Source of the DNA: Arthrobacter sp. TMP15
GTDB lineage: Bacteria; Actinomycetota; Actinomycetes; Actinomycetales; Micrococcaceae
Length of the DNA stretch: 64,000 nucleotides
Direction of reading: 5' to 3'
Assembly: GCF_039529835.1 (NCBI RefSeq)
Contig: NZ_CP154262.1
Span: 1,054,001-1,118,000, forward strand
Part shown: positions 54,201 through 61,968 of the stretch, piece after piece
Layout of the letters: each line of letters begins with the position of its first letter
Position numbering within the stretch: position 1 is the first letter of the stretch
The notes under the pieces: generated by a model
Told to the model about the DNA's origin: nothing
Databases searched by the model: none
What the model saw: only the letters and a program-made list of their open reading frames with translations
Translations under genes and position numbers: made by a program

Positions 54201-54385
54201 CCAACTGCTCATCGCAGTGGTTGGAGGCCAACACCCCCGTGCAGGTCAACTGCTACAAGTATTGGGGTGGCAGGAATGATTCGCACAAGTGGTATCACAT
54301 CACTTCGCCCGGCTACAGCGACTGGGGATATGTGAAGGCCGAGTCTACGAATATACCAACTCCGGGCGGTATGGGGGAGTGTTAG
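48284..54385 (+). CDS. Giant Ig-like/FN3 envelope protein 2 (tandem paralogue)
   Basis: 2,033-aa paralogue of the preceding gene, co-linear along its whole length: the same start (SAAVVAGALIYPGFSTADVDL), propeller region with a conserved Cys pair (GGCVHSAWNGSNKYLFHC), the junction DPNVVNTLPDRTKPNRPPVA, about eleven Ig/cadherin-like modules, FN3 modules and a four-Cys tail ending in Cys. The C-terminal ~300 residues are the most diverged. AAGGG 7 nt before the ATG fixes the start. It is directly upstream of the moxR-DUF58-transglutaminase-FHA operon, whose chaperone ATPase and envelope proteins may serve its export or assembly (inference). Confidence 0.85.
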   Translation: MALNVFAGKITQRRFFSVSAAAVVSAAVVAGALIYPGFSTADVDLNDGSVWVTNRSINMVGHLNVPSKVLDGGFTATSDGFDVLQDAGTVFMDNDSGTLLNQVDVPAMTLTQDTALGASKTISLGSEITVITDPASGKVWSVPTNTAGSFDEKTTKPIRTKITNARAAVALKTDDGVSQVFVLDPRAAVLTELNVSGDGKVIEATDATMEGLPENGRLTLSVVGDKPVVLDPETGTVFLPGNKKVVVPSAKGAKLQQRSEKSDFVALETGNSLVLQPLGGGTATIIDAGSLGTPIAPVQQGGCVHSAWNGSNKYLFHCVDGESKPRDIPKATAASDLVFRKNRDVVVLNDMAGGDVWLVNENMMLVNNWDDLSVDQKNAEDSDKDSADPNVVNTLPDRTKPNRPPVAEPDQYGVRAGSTTLLPVLYNDSDPDGDVLTVRDSAENIKAGSLQTVYGGTGLQLVTPADAPAVTETFSYTNDDGRGGTDQGAVSVRVVPEAENSEPVSMRPTTMIVGQGQTISQNVLADMLDPDGDSIFLVGASSAEETGQVKFTPDGELSYTDDGSSNGLRTVTIKVSDTRSIVEKKIKVSVKPSGGVPPVANADYARVVVGQSAIVAPLANDQDPLGGELRLASVDKPESGTLSAIADNGTFTFSSETLGASYLTYQVTNGPQSATGLIRVDVVAAQKDLAPIAVKDMALLPVGGSTLVDVLGNDTDPAGGVLVVRGVDVSADAGVSVTVLEHNILKITDIRDPGFPVTINYTVSNGQGTSTGAVAVVRIPSPATLQPPVAHDDVADVRVGDVVRIPVLANDFDPNGATLKHPEIVDQPDEAAGKLWVDQDSLRFLAGPTPGAVSVIYQVTNASGQTDSATVTINIVAQDVERNLPPAPKNVKGRVIAGGQTKIQIPLDGIDPDGDSVQLAGIDIAPTLGTAVAGKGFVLYTAAGNAAGTDKFTYKVRDRLGAEAIGTVEVGIAPEDSSNRPPAAADDFISMRPDRKVALDVVLNDTDPDADQLFVIKDGFNGPDEMEPSVTDLGRVLLTSPSATGIATMGYTVSDPSGARATANIRMNVTPDAPLRAPIARDDEVTIQEALGKNTVTVPVLKNDEDPDGVADELALTLTLPNENASINSDGTLRITLSAKPQMIPYTVTDQDKLSSSAIVWVPGLDAQYPVLASNEVIKVQAGETAVANLGDYVKVREGRTPRISQADKIQMIGAPAREALTADGAALTYKADLAFYGPGSITFEVTDGTGPEDPDGLKSTLTIMTEVTPAPAKNLPPKLQGTELTVAQLESGTVNLGLLASDPEKDQLKFAITGDSPAGLKTKLDGASLTVEAAKEAGLGSAHSLGISVEDGHNPPVTAEVNIIVSSSTKPKAVANADSVPDAHAGRMETIPVLENDVNPFPDTALKIVDAKMVTGAPGTQVSVAGSNVTVQAPEDFTGNVVVLYTVADKTEDPARHVDGRITLNVKGKPAVPAVPLVQEVKSKSVLLKWSTPVDNGSALTGYTVKRSDGLTQSCATNTCLITGLTNSKPYTFTVSAKNAVGESAFSKASASATPDQQPDKPAPPAIVRGDTTLDVSWVTPVGEYSAVKSFNVQISPVPAGQNPQKSVTGNKLVWPGLTNGTEYTFRVQAINSAPKPSEWSAYTAKAVSPAGKPFAPAPPTTSLVDQVGNQNQVRVNWSAPKLNGGVLKQYTLFTYLDGAQKDAITTTQTSQTVSLPNAVANYTFKVQATTEVSGSELSPASAGWRSVSQPGQVGQPTIALANTGGSGGQVTLTFPALSGAALGGATPGEITYFANVSPGANNIPVTSGQTISATNGANTTVTVRAKSAVFASSGSASAPSNSVKPYGTPGTAGLSGSNGGADSTSVSYSWSFPGGAVDAKHVEILLPSGGWSSKNGNGSASFNTGGYDTQVTIQARTVNSIGQYGPVQTVTPKSGKKTPPKPTSWTLSVNPRSCLEKASGNGDHFTPGSPANCSSQWLEANTPVQVNCYKYWGGRNDSHKWYHITSPGYSDWGYVKAESTNIPTPGGMGEC

Positions 54386-54544
54386 CGGTACTTTCTTCAC
54401 CGGATGCTGCCGTTCTACAAAGCCGGCTAACTAGGAAAATCAACTCCCGTAGGCCCGCCAATGGCGAGTAACACTAATTACTGGATAAACTAATGCAGGT
54501 TTGCTGTGTGCTAGGCACGCAATAACACGATCGAAAGAGGAACT

Positions 54545-55516
54545 ATGTCCATGACCCCGGAACAGTCCACATGGTTTGCAGGAACGTTTGAGAAACTTGT
54601 CTCTAACGTTGGCCAGGCAATCTTGGGCAAGTCTCATGTCATTAGCCTGACCCTTGCGGCAATGCTGGCAGAAGGTCACGTGTTGTTTGAGGATGCTCCC
54701 GGCACGGGCAAGACCATGCTGGCCCGGGCCATTTCGGCAACTGTCAAGGGAACTAATTCCCGTATCCAGTTCACCCCCGACCTGCTGCCCTCAGACGTTA
54801 CCGGAGTCATGATCTACGATCAGAAGGCGCAGGAGTTTGAGTTCCACAAGGGCCCGATTTTCGCCACCATTGTGCTGGCGGATGAGATTAACAGGGCCTC
54901 ACCCAAGACCCAGTCGGCTCTGTTGGAAGTTATGGAAGAGTCCCGTGTGACCATGGATGGCACCACGTATGAGACGGGCCGTCCGTTCATGGTGCTGGCA
55001 ACCCAGAACCCCATTGAGCAGGCCGGTACTTACCGTCTGCCCGAAGCCCAGCTTGACCGTTTCCTGGTCAAAACCTCAATTGGTTACCCGGATCATGCCT
55101 CCACTGTGCAGCTGCTCTCCGGCTCCGGCCAGCGGGATAGGACTTCAACGCTGCAAGCCATCATTACACCGCAGGCCGTTGCCGAAATGGCTGATCTGGC
55201 TGCAACTGCGCATGCCGATGCGGCGGTGTTGGAGTATATTTCACGGCTGTGTGAAGAAACCCGTAGCGCTCCTGAAACTCGTTTAGGTGTTTCCGTCCGC
55301 GGTGCCATCGCCATGGTTCGCATCGCCAAGGTGTGGGCTGCCTCAAAGGGCCGCAACTACGTACTGCCAGATGATGTGAAGGAACTTGCCCCTTACGTGT
55401 GGACACACCGGTTCGTCATGGATCCGGAAGCTGAGTTTGCCGGCGCCACTCCTGAGGTTGTTCTCAGCCGTGTCCTGGCCGAAGTGGCCGCACCCCAACA
55501 GCGCGCGTCAGTTTAG
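54545..55516 (+). CDS. MoxR-family AAA+ ATPase
   Basis: 323-aa AAA+ chaperone of the MoxR/RavA class, usually paired with DUF58 or VWA proteins to mature or insert partners. Walker A EDAPGTGKTMLAR, Walker B TIVLADEINRA, sensor 1 ATQNPIEQAGTYRLPEAQLDR, and a C-terminal lid. AAAGAGG 5 nt before the ATG is a good ribosome-binding site. It lies 159 nt after the second Ig/FN3 gene and 90 nt before the DUF58 gene. Confidence 0.95.
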   Translation: MSMTPEQSTWFAGTFEKLVSNVGQAILGKSHVISLTLAAMLAEGHVLFEDAPGTGKTMLARAISATVKGTNSRIQFTPDLLPSDVTGVMIYDQKAQEFEFHKGPIFATIVLADEINRASPKTQSALLEVMEESRVTMDGTTYETGRPFMVLATQNPIEQAGTYRLPEAQLDRFLVKTSIGYPDHASTVQLLSGSGQRDRTSTLQAIITPQAVAEMADLAATAHADAAVLEYISRLCEETRSAPETRLGVSVRGAIAMVRIAKVWAASKGRNYVLPDDVKELAPYVWTHRFVMDPEAEFAGATPEVVLSRVLAEVAAPQQRASV

Positions 55517-55606
55517 TCCCGCTAGGCCACGTTAAAGCAGCAAAGCCACCACGCCCCGCCGAGCTGGTGCACACCCAGCTACAGCGCATTGAGCTAAAGG
55601 TAAAAG

Positions 55607-56938
55607 ATGAGTATGAAGTCCAACGCAGGAAAGGCCAAAGAGTTTCTCTCCCGGCCGTTCCAACGCGAAGGCACACCCACACGCCTGCACCCCACGTCCC
55701 TGTGGCGTGAGGGCGGCAGTTTCGCCAGCATTTATGGCGCTCCCGTGTGGTTGAAAGTCACCACGTGGTGGAAGCGTCACGTGGTACCGGTGCTTGAAAC
55801 CATTAGTACCTTAGGCTTCGTGGCCATGGGTGCAGCCATAGTGTTGTGGATTGTTGGTGCCGTCTTTGGCTGGCAGGAAGCCAAGATTGCCGCATTGTTT
55901 AGCGTGGTGTTGCTGCTCATCGCCATCGCCTTCATCCTGGGCAAGTCAATGTATGAGGTGACTCTTGATCTAGCGCGCACCCGTGTGGCCGTTGGGGATC
56001 GCGCTGTTGGTAGCATCGCCGTTACAAATACCTCCCCCCACGCTGTGCTGCCTGCCTCTCTTGAACTTCCGGTGGGCGCGGCAACTGCGCTCTTCCATTT
56101 GCCGCGCATGGCGCCGGGGCAGGTCCATGAGGACCTCTTTACCATCCCCACCACACGCCGTGCTGTGATCACCGTTGGGCCCGTGCGTTCCGTGCGTGCT
56201 GATCCATTACAGCTGCTGCGTCGCCAGGTTTTGTGGACCGATCCCACCGATCTCTTTGTGCACCCGCACACGACCGCCCTTGATGGGCCGGCCGCTGGAT
56301 TCCTGAAGGATCTGGAAGGCCTCACCACCAAGGACCTCTCAAGTTCGGACATCGCCTTCCATGCGTTGCGTGACTACGTCCCCGGTGACGATCGCCGGCA
56401 CATCCACTGGAAGACTACTGCCCGGACCGGTAAATTGATGGTCCGTCAGTTCGAGGAGACGCGTCGCTCCCACATGGCGGTGGCGCTTTCGGTGAACATG
56501 GATGAATACGCGCACGACGACGATCTTGAGTTAGCGATCTCGGCTGCGGCTTCGCTGGGCCGTCAAGCGATCAAGGAGAACCGTGAGTTGAGCGTTATGA
56601 CGCAGCGCGGACCCATCCGCTGTGAAACAGGGCGGAACCTCCTTGATGATATGACACGGTTGCAAAGTCACAACCGCAGAGGCACAGCCGTGGATCTGGC
56701 CCGCACACTCTCTGACACCGTTCCCAACGCCTCGGTGGTGTTCTTTGTTGTTGGCTCCAGGGTTACACCCTCACAGTTGCGCAGTGCAGCTGCCGCTGTC
56801 CCGCCAGGAGTGCGCGCCTTTGCTGTGCGCTGTTACTCGGGGGCCGAACCCGCCAGAGCAAATATTGCAGATCTCACAGTGCTGACACTGGGCGATTTGG
56901 CTGATCTTGCCATTGTTCTCAGGAAGGCAGTCGCGTGA
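55607..56938 (+). CDS. DUF58 protein
   Basis: 443-aa DUF58 protein: a polar N-terminus, two membrane helices (about 62-84 and 90-108), a beta-rich outer-facing or cytosolic segment, and the hallmark DYVPGDDRRHIHWKTTART before a VWA-like C-terminal domain. DUF58 proteins act with MoxR ATPases. The start at 55607 has AAAGG upstream; its stop overlaps the next gene as GTGA, so the two are coupled. Confidence 0.92.
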   Translation: MSMKSNAGKAKEFLSRPFQREGTPTRLHPTSLWREGGSFASIYGAPVWLKVTTWWKRHVVPVLETISTLGFVAMGAAIVLWIVGAVFGWQEAKIAALFSVVLLLIAIAFILGKSMYEVTLDLARTRVAVGDRAVGSIAVTNTSPHAVLPASLELPVGAATALFHLPRMAPGQVHEDLFTIPTTRRAVITVGPVRSVRADPLQLLRRQVLWTDPTDLFVHPHTTALDGPAAGFLKDLEGLTTKDLSSSDIAFHALRDYVPGDDRRHIHWKTTARTGKLMVRQFEETRRSHMAVALSVNMDEYAHDDDLELAISAAASLGRQAIKENRELSVMTQRGPIRCETGRNLLDDMTRLQSHNRRGTAVDLARTLSDTVPNASVVFFVVGSRVTPSQLRSAAAAVPPGVRAFAVRCYSGAEPARANIADLTVLTLGDLADLAIVLRKAVA

Positions 56939-59415
56939 GCGCCCGCAGGAAAGCACACCCGGCCGTTGCCACCCGGAGTCCTTCGGCAAGTCCTTCGGCT
57001 TTTGCCGGAGGGCGCCGGTGGTGGCATTTCCTCCTGGACGGCGCCGTATTGGCTATTTTGCTGGGCGTGGCCGTTGTGGGTTTCGGGCCGGCATTTGGGC
57101 ATAACCCGCATTACCTGGTTGCCGGTTTTGGTGCCATTGTTCTTGGTCTCGGTGTGGGCGCATTGGGTGCCCACTGGCGTTTGGGCCTGATTACCATGAT
57201 TGGCCTTGGTTTTGTTGTTTACATGGTTTTTGGCAGCGCATTGGCCGCTCCCGGAGAATCGATCCTTGGCTTCATCCCCAGCCTTGGATCATTACGTGGA
57301 CTCTTGCTGGGCATCATGCTTTCATGGAAACAACTGCTGACCCTGGCACCTCCCGTAGGGACGAGCGTAGAGGTATTAGTTGTCCCGTACTTAGCCGCTT
57401 TTGTGGCAGCCATTCTCACGGCAACGCTCGCTTGGCGCCTGCGCAACAGTTATTGGGCCATGATCCCCGTGGCGGTTTTATTCATCACAGCTATTCTGTT
57501 TGGCACCACGGAAGTTTTCCTCCCGGTACTGCGTGGATCTCTCTTGGCTGCAGGTGCCATCGCCTGGTTCGCTTACCGGCATGAAGTCCTCCGCCGCGAA
57601 ACTGCAGGTGCAATTTCTGCCAACCAGCAAATCCAGGACAAAGCAGCCACCCTGACTTCACTGCTCCGCCGTATCGGCATGGGCGCAGGTGTCATCCTTG
57701 TTGCCGGTGCCGTGACAATGGCGGCGGCACCCGCACTGACTGTCAGCGCCGATCGTGATGTTTTGCGTGACACAGTGATCCCACCGCCAGACCTCCACAA
57801 TTTGCCATCCCCGCTGACAAAGTTCCGTGACTACGTTAAAAATGAAAAAGACACAGCATTGTTGACGGTGAAGGACCTGCCAAAGAATGGCCGCGTCCGC
57901 CTTGCCGCCATGGACAATTATGACGGCGTTGTTTTCAACGTGGACCCCAACAGTTCTGCCTCCTTTGCCCCGATCGGGGACCCCAAATCATTGAACAACG
58001 GCATAGCCGGAACAGGAACAAGTGTTGGCGTTGTTGTAGATGGTTACAGCGACGTGTGGATTCCCACCGTCTCCGCCGCACAGAGCCTTAGCTATGAAAG
58101 CATTAGCGGCCAATCACCCAACCTGTACTTGAACAAGGCCTCAGGCACAGCATTGAACCTGGCAGGTGTGGCCAAGGGGGATGAGTACACCATGGATGTG
58201 CAGCTTCCCAGCGTTGATGCTAATAAACTTGCCGGGTCCGGTTTTGGTTCAGTTCCCCTGCCCAAGCTTGAAAATGTACCACCGGTGGTAGGGACCAAGG
58301 CCAACGAAATTGTCGGAGAAGTTGACACACCGTTGAAGAAGGTCCAGGCGCTGGAGAGTGCGCTGCAGCGTGAGGGTAAGTTCAGCAACGGCCTTGAGGG
58401 TCAAACCACCTCCAACTCTGGCCATAGCGCGGCCCGCATCACCAAAATGCTGAGCGGGAAAGAGATGGTGGGTGATGACGAGCAGTATGCAACAACAATG
58501 GCCCTAATGGCACGGCATTTGGGGATTCCGGCCAGGGTTGTCATGGGTTTCTACCTGGATGAGAAGGACCCTAACAATGGTGCCGGGAGTGTGGTTGTCA
58601 AAGGATCCGATGTTCACGCCTGGGTTGAGGTGAACTTTGCCGGCGTGGGCTGGGTACCTTTCAACCCCACCCCGGATAAAGACCACATCCCCAACCCACC
58701 AGAGCCCCAGAATGCTTCGAAACCCAAGCCTCAGGTCTTGCAGCCTCCGCCGCCGCCGCAGGAGCCGGCCGACCTGCCACCAGATAGCGCCCCCGATGCT
58801 TTGGACACTGATGGTAAAAAGAATAACCAAGCAGGGATCTTCGGAACAATTCTGATGATTCTTGGGGTGGCAGCCATCCCCATCATCATCATTGCCCTGC
58901 CCTTGGTTCTTATAGTGGTGCTTAAGACTCGGCGCCGCAAGAAGCGTCACAGCACAGGTCTTCCCACCGATCGTGTGGGTGGGGGATGGTCTGAAGTATT
59001 GAGTCTGGCCACCGACCTTGGTGCCGAAGTGGGCGGCAACGGGACTCGTCGGGAAAGCGCAGCCTCGCTTAACAGCGCCTTCCCGGCAAGCCAAGCCAGT
59101 ACGGCGCTGCTGGCCGAGCGGGCGGATGCGGCTATTTTTGGCCCCGGTCAGCCAAGTGAAGAGGAAGTAGCCACCTATTGGCAGAACGTGGACCATTCCG
59201 TCAACGGCATGACTGGGTCGGTAGGCTTCTGGAAGCGGCAACGGGCCAAGTTCTCCCCACGGTCGCTGCTGGCTGAGGCGAAAGTGCGCGCCGGCAAGAA
59301 AGCACGTCAGCGTGGTCTTCGCTCCAGCGAAGCGGCAAATAGTAGTGGTGTGGCCAATAGCCAGGGCGGGGCGGAAAAACGCTCCAAGCTGGCCCGGTTT
59401 CTGAAGAAATCCTAA
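56935..59415 (+). CDS. Transglutaminase-like membrane protein (TgpA type) lacking the catalytic Cys
   Basis: 826-aa protein: six N-terminal membrane helices (about 30-265), an external transglutaminase-fold domain (about 470-590), a Pro-rich stretch, a further membrane helix (about 638-662) and a basic cytosolic tail with an arginine/lysine-rich end. The fold motifs are present (YATTMALMARHLGIPARVV, HAWVEV, GWVPFNPTP), but where active enzymes have Cys-Glu-x-[FY]-Ala this has DEQYA: the nucleophile is Asp515. His561 is kept and the triad Asp is Asn577. It is therefore probably a non-catalytic binding domain. GTG start overlaps the DUF58 stop. Confidence 0.9.
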   Translation: MSARRKAHPAVATRSPSASPSAFAGGRRWWHFLLDGAVLAILLGVAVVGFGPAFGHNPHYLVAGFGAIVLGLGVGALGAHWRLGLITMIGLGFVVYMVFGSALAAPGESILGFIPSLGSLRGLLLGIMLSWKQLLTLAPPVGTSVEVLVVPYLAAFVAAILTATLAWRLRNSYWAMIPVAVLFITAILFGTTEVFLPVLRGSLLAAGAIAWFAYRHEVLRRETAGAISANQQIQDKAATLTSLLRRIGMGAGVILVAGAVTMAAAPALTVSADRDVLRDTVIPPPDLHNLPSPLTKFRDYVKNEKDTALLTVKDLPKNGRVRLAAMDNYDGVVFNVDPNSSASFAPIGDPKSLNNGIAGTGTSVGVVVDGYSDVWIPTVSAAQSLSYESISGQSPNLYLNKASGTALNLAGVAKGDEYTMDVQLPSVDANKLAGSGFGSVPLPKLENVPPVVGTKANEIVGEVDTPLKKVQALESALQREGKFSNGLEGQTTSNSGHSAARITKMLSGKEMVGDDEQYATTMALMARHLGIPARVVMGFYLDEKDPNNGAGSVVVKGSDVHAWVEVNFAGVGWVPFNPTPDKDHIPNPPEPQNASKPKPQVLQPPPPPQEPADLPPDSAPDALDTDGKKNNQAGIFGTILMILGVAAIPIIIIALPLVLIVVLKTRRRKKRHSTGLPTDRVGGGWSEVLSLATDLGAEVGGNGTRRESAASLNSAFPASQASTALLAERADAAIFGPGQPSEEEVATYWQNVDHSVNGMTGSVGFWKRQRAKFSPRSLLAEAKVRAGKKARQRGLRSSEAANSSGVANSQGGAEKRSKLARFLKKS

Positions 59416-59422
59416 GAAGGGT

Positions 59423-60952
59423 ATGAGTCAAATGGCGCAAAAAGAGTCGGATCTTTGCCGGAACTGTGGAGCAGAGCTGGCACCCGGTGCAGCCTTCTGC
59501 ACCCTGTGCGGTGCCGCTGTGGCTAATCGTGCCGCCTCGCCGGCGCCAACATCGGTACCCTTGGGAGGTCCGGCTCAAAATACGCAGCCTTCCACACTCC
59601 CAGGCATCATTGAAGTAGGCATGTCATCGACGGCGCCGCTCATGGCTCCGCAACAGGTTGGCGTTGACCCGCGCATCGCTGCTGCAACCGCGCTGGTGCC
59701 CGGAGGTGCAGGACGCCGCCTGGGCGCTAAAGTCATCGACGGTGTTTTGCCCTTCATTTTGGTGGGCGCAGCCGCTGGTATTGGTGCACTAAACATCAAG
59801 TCCACCCAGATGGGGAGTTCAGTCCAACTGGACTTGAGCTGGTTGCTGATCCTGATCAGCATCGCCAGCCTGCTCTCTGTGGCCTATGGCATTTGGTTGT
59901 GGCTTTGGGAAGCGAAGTCCGGGAAAACACCTGGCAACCTCATGGTGGGACTGCGAACAACCAATATGGAAGGTAGCCCGGCAGGGGTCCTGGCAATCTT
60001 TCTGCGCTACCTGATCATCTGTGTGAGCAACATTGTTCCAACGGTGGGTCCGTTGCTGGTGATCATTTCCAACTCCTGGGATTCAAACCAGAAGAAGCAG
60101 GGCTGGCATGACAAGGTGGCGCACACACTGGTTTTCAACGTAAAAAAGGGCCGCGACCCCCTTGAAACTGGCGGAATCACTGAACGGGAGAACTTCTCTC
60201 CAGCCGGCGTGCCAACAATTTCCGAGGTCAGATCACCGCTGAGCCGCCCGGCAACCAACCGTGCCGAGGATTCCTTTGCGCCCCAGCTGTTTGCGCCCCA
60301 GCCCGTTGCGTTCCAAAACCAACAGCAGCCAAAGCAACAGGGCCAGCAAGAGAATCCTTTTGCGCCGCCGTCCCAGCAAGCACAGCCAAACCAGCAAGCC
60401 CAGCCAAACCCGCAAGCTCAGCCAAACCAGCAAGCCCAGCCAATCCAGACTCCTGCTGAGCAGGGCCCCATCAGTTCCATACCGGGGTTCAGCGCCAAGT
60501 TTGTCCCCGAACGCCCAACCGGCCAAACCGCGCCAACTGTCCCGGATCCCTTTGCGCACGCTCCTTTAGCTGGTGCAGACGATGAGGTGGGGGAGACCCG
60601 GGTTCGCCCCGAGCCAGCCATCCCAGCCCTGCGGTTGACCTTTGATGATGGCCGCTTCGAGGACGTTAATGCCCTTGCACTCATTGGACGCAACCCCGCC
60701 GGTTACGATGGAGAGATGATTTCGCGACTCATCTCAGTTCAGGACTCCAGCAGGTCCGTGTCCAAAACACATCTGCACCTACGCGTGGCCGCGGATGGTC
60801 TCTGGGTCACAGATCGAAACTCCACCAACGGTAGCGCCATAACCAACTTGGCCGGTGCCATGAAACCCTTGAGCGCTGGCGCGCCCGCACTAGCTGATGT
60901 TGGTTCCCGAGTGCACTTTGGCGACCGCTCATTTGTGGTGGGACGCGCATGA
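59423..60952 (+). CDS. Zinc-ribbon/RDD membrane protein with C-terminal FHA domain
   Basis: 509-aa protein in four parts: an N-terminal zinc ribbon (CRNCGAELAPGAAFCTLCG), an RDD membrane domain (about 95-240, starting RRLGAKVID, with three or four helices), a Gln/Pro-rich linker containing a six-residue repeat (QAQPNQ/P) from an 18-bp tandem repeat at 60383-60448, and an FHA phosphothreonine-binding domain (about 410-505; IGRNPA, SVSKTHLHL, NSTNGS). It probably reads Thr phosphorylation by a Pkn kinase outside the window. ATG at 59423 lies 7 nt after the previous stop; ATG 59432 is possible. It overlaps the phosphatase start (ATGA). Confidence 0.92.
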   Translation: MSQMAQKESDLCRNCGAELAPGAAFCTLCGAAVANRAASPAPTSVPLGGPAQNTQPSTLPGIIEVGMSSTAPLMAPQQVGVDPRIAAATALVPGGAGRRLGAKVIDGVLPFILVGAAAGIGALNIKSTQMGSSVQLDLSWLLILISIASLLSVAYGIWLWLWEAKSGKTPGNLMVGLRTTNMEGSPAGVLAIFLRYLIICVSNIVPTVGPLLVIISNSWDSNQKKQGWHDKVAHTLVFNVKKGRDPLETGGITERENFSPAGVPTISEVRSPLSRPATNRAEDSFAPQLFAPQPVAFQNQQQPKQQGQQENPFAPPSQQAQPNQQAQPNPQAQPNQQAQPIQTPAEQGPISSIPGFSAKFVPERPTGQTAPTVPDPFAHAPLAGADDEVGETRVRPEPAIPALRLTFDDGRFEDVNALALIGRNPAGYDGEMISRLISVQDSSRSVSKTHLHLRVAADGLWVTDRNSTNGSAITNLAGAMKPLSAGAPALADVGSRVHFGDRSFVVGRA

Positions 60953-61968
60953 GCCCGGCAGATGGTGTTGGCGAAGATACCTCTGCGGGTGTCATACTCA
61001 GCTTTGGGTTTGGCACTGACCGTGGCCTGCGCCGGGAATTGAACGAAGATTCCTTCTTGGCGGCAGACCCGCTATTCACTGTTGCCGACGGAATGGGCGG
61101 ACACGAGGCGGGCGAGGTTGCCAGCCGCGAATGTATTGCCATTCTGAGCAACCAGGACTTCCTCACTGCCGCCTCCCGCACGGCTACCGCAGCTGATTTG
61201 CAACAGGCGCTTCGCCGCGCGGACGCACGGATCCGTGAAGTCACCAGCGATAAAGCGGGAACAACCGTCTCAGGTGTGGTTTTGGTAGAGGAACGCGGGG
61301 TGCCTTATTGGCTGGTGTTCAACGTGGGCGACTCCCGGACGTACCGCCTGAGTCAGGGCAGCTTTCGCCAGGTCAGTGTGGACCATTCCGAGGTTCAGGA
61401 ACTCGTTGATGCAGGGTTCATCACACCCGCGCAGGCGCTGACCCACCCCCGCCGCCACGTGGTCACACGGGCGCTGGGCGCCGGGTCCGACACCGAAGCT
61501 GACTTTTGGCTTGTGCCGGTTGAGGAAGGGGACAGAATTCTTGTCTGCTCGGACGGCCTGTCGGGGGAACTGAGCGACAGTGCGATTCATAGGACGCTCA
61601 GTACCCTGAGCCACCCTCAAGATGCCGTAGATTCACTGATTCAGTCCGCGTTACGCTCCGGGGGCCGGGATAACATCACAGTGATTGTGGTTGACGCCAG
61701 CCATGTCAATGGAGTGGCCGGGGATGAGACATTGAACAATCCGAAAACCGCTCAGATGGCAGTTCAAACCGGCGGTGATGACACACTTCCACGGATGCTG
61801 GCCCCGGAGAAGGACACCTTGGAAGCTCCTACCGAAGTTATTCCCGAAGACGTTCTGGAGTCCATCCCGGCGTCTGTACGAACACCCGAAAAATCAGTCC
61901 CGTCAGTCCAACCCACTGCATTGCTAGAAAATAGTGCAGCACCCTTGCACGAGGAGAATCATGGTTAG
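60949..61968 (+). CDS. PP2C-family Ser/Thr protein phosphatase
   Basis: 339-aa cytosolic phosphatase that would reverse kinase signals read by the two flanking FHA proteins. All metal-binding PP2C motifs are present: ELNEDSF, VADGMGGHEAGE, NVGDSRTY, VCSDGLSGELS and GGRDNITV. After the catalytic domain (about 15-255) is an ~85-residue acidic, Pro-rich tail with no membrane helix, unlike mycobacterial PstP. Starts by ATGA overlap with the RDD-FHA gene and overlaps the next gene by 8 nt. Confidence 0.94.
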   Translation: MSPADGVGEDTSAGVILSFGFGTDRGLRRELNEDSFLAADPLFTVADGMGGHEAGEVASRECIAILSNQDFLTAASRTATAADLQQALRRADARIREVTSDKAGTTVSGVVLVEERGVPYWLVFNVGDSRTYRLSQGSFRQVSVDHSEVQELVDAGFITPAQALTHPRRHVVTRALGAGSDTEADFWLVPVEEGDRILVCSDGLSGELSDSAIHRTLSTLSHPQDAVDSLIQSALRSGGRDNITVIVVDASHVNGVAGDETLNNPKTAQMAVQTGGDDTLPRMLAPEKDTLEAPTEVIPEDVLESIPASVRTPEKSVPSVQPTALLENSAAPLHEENHG

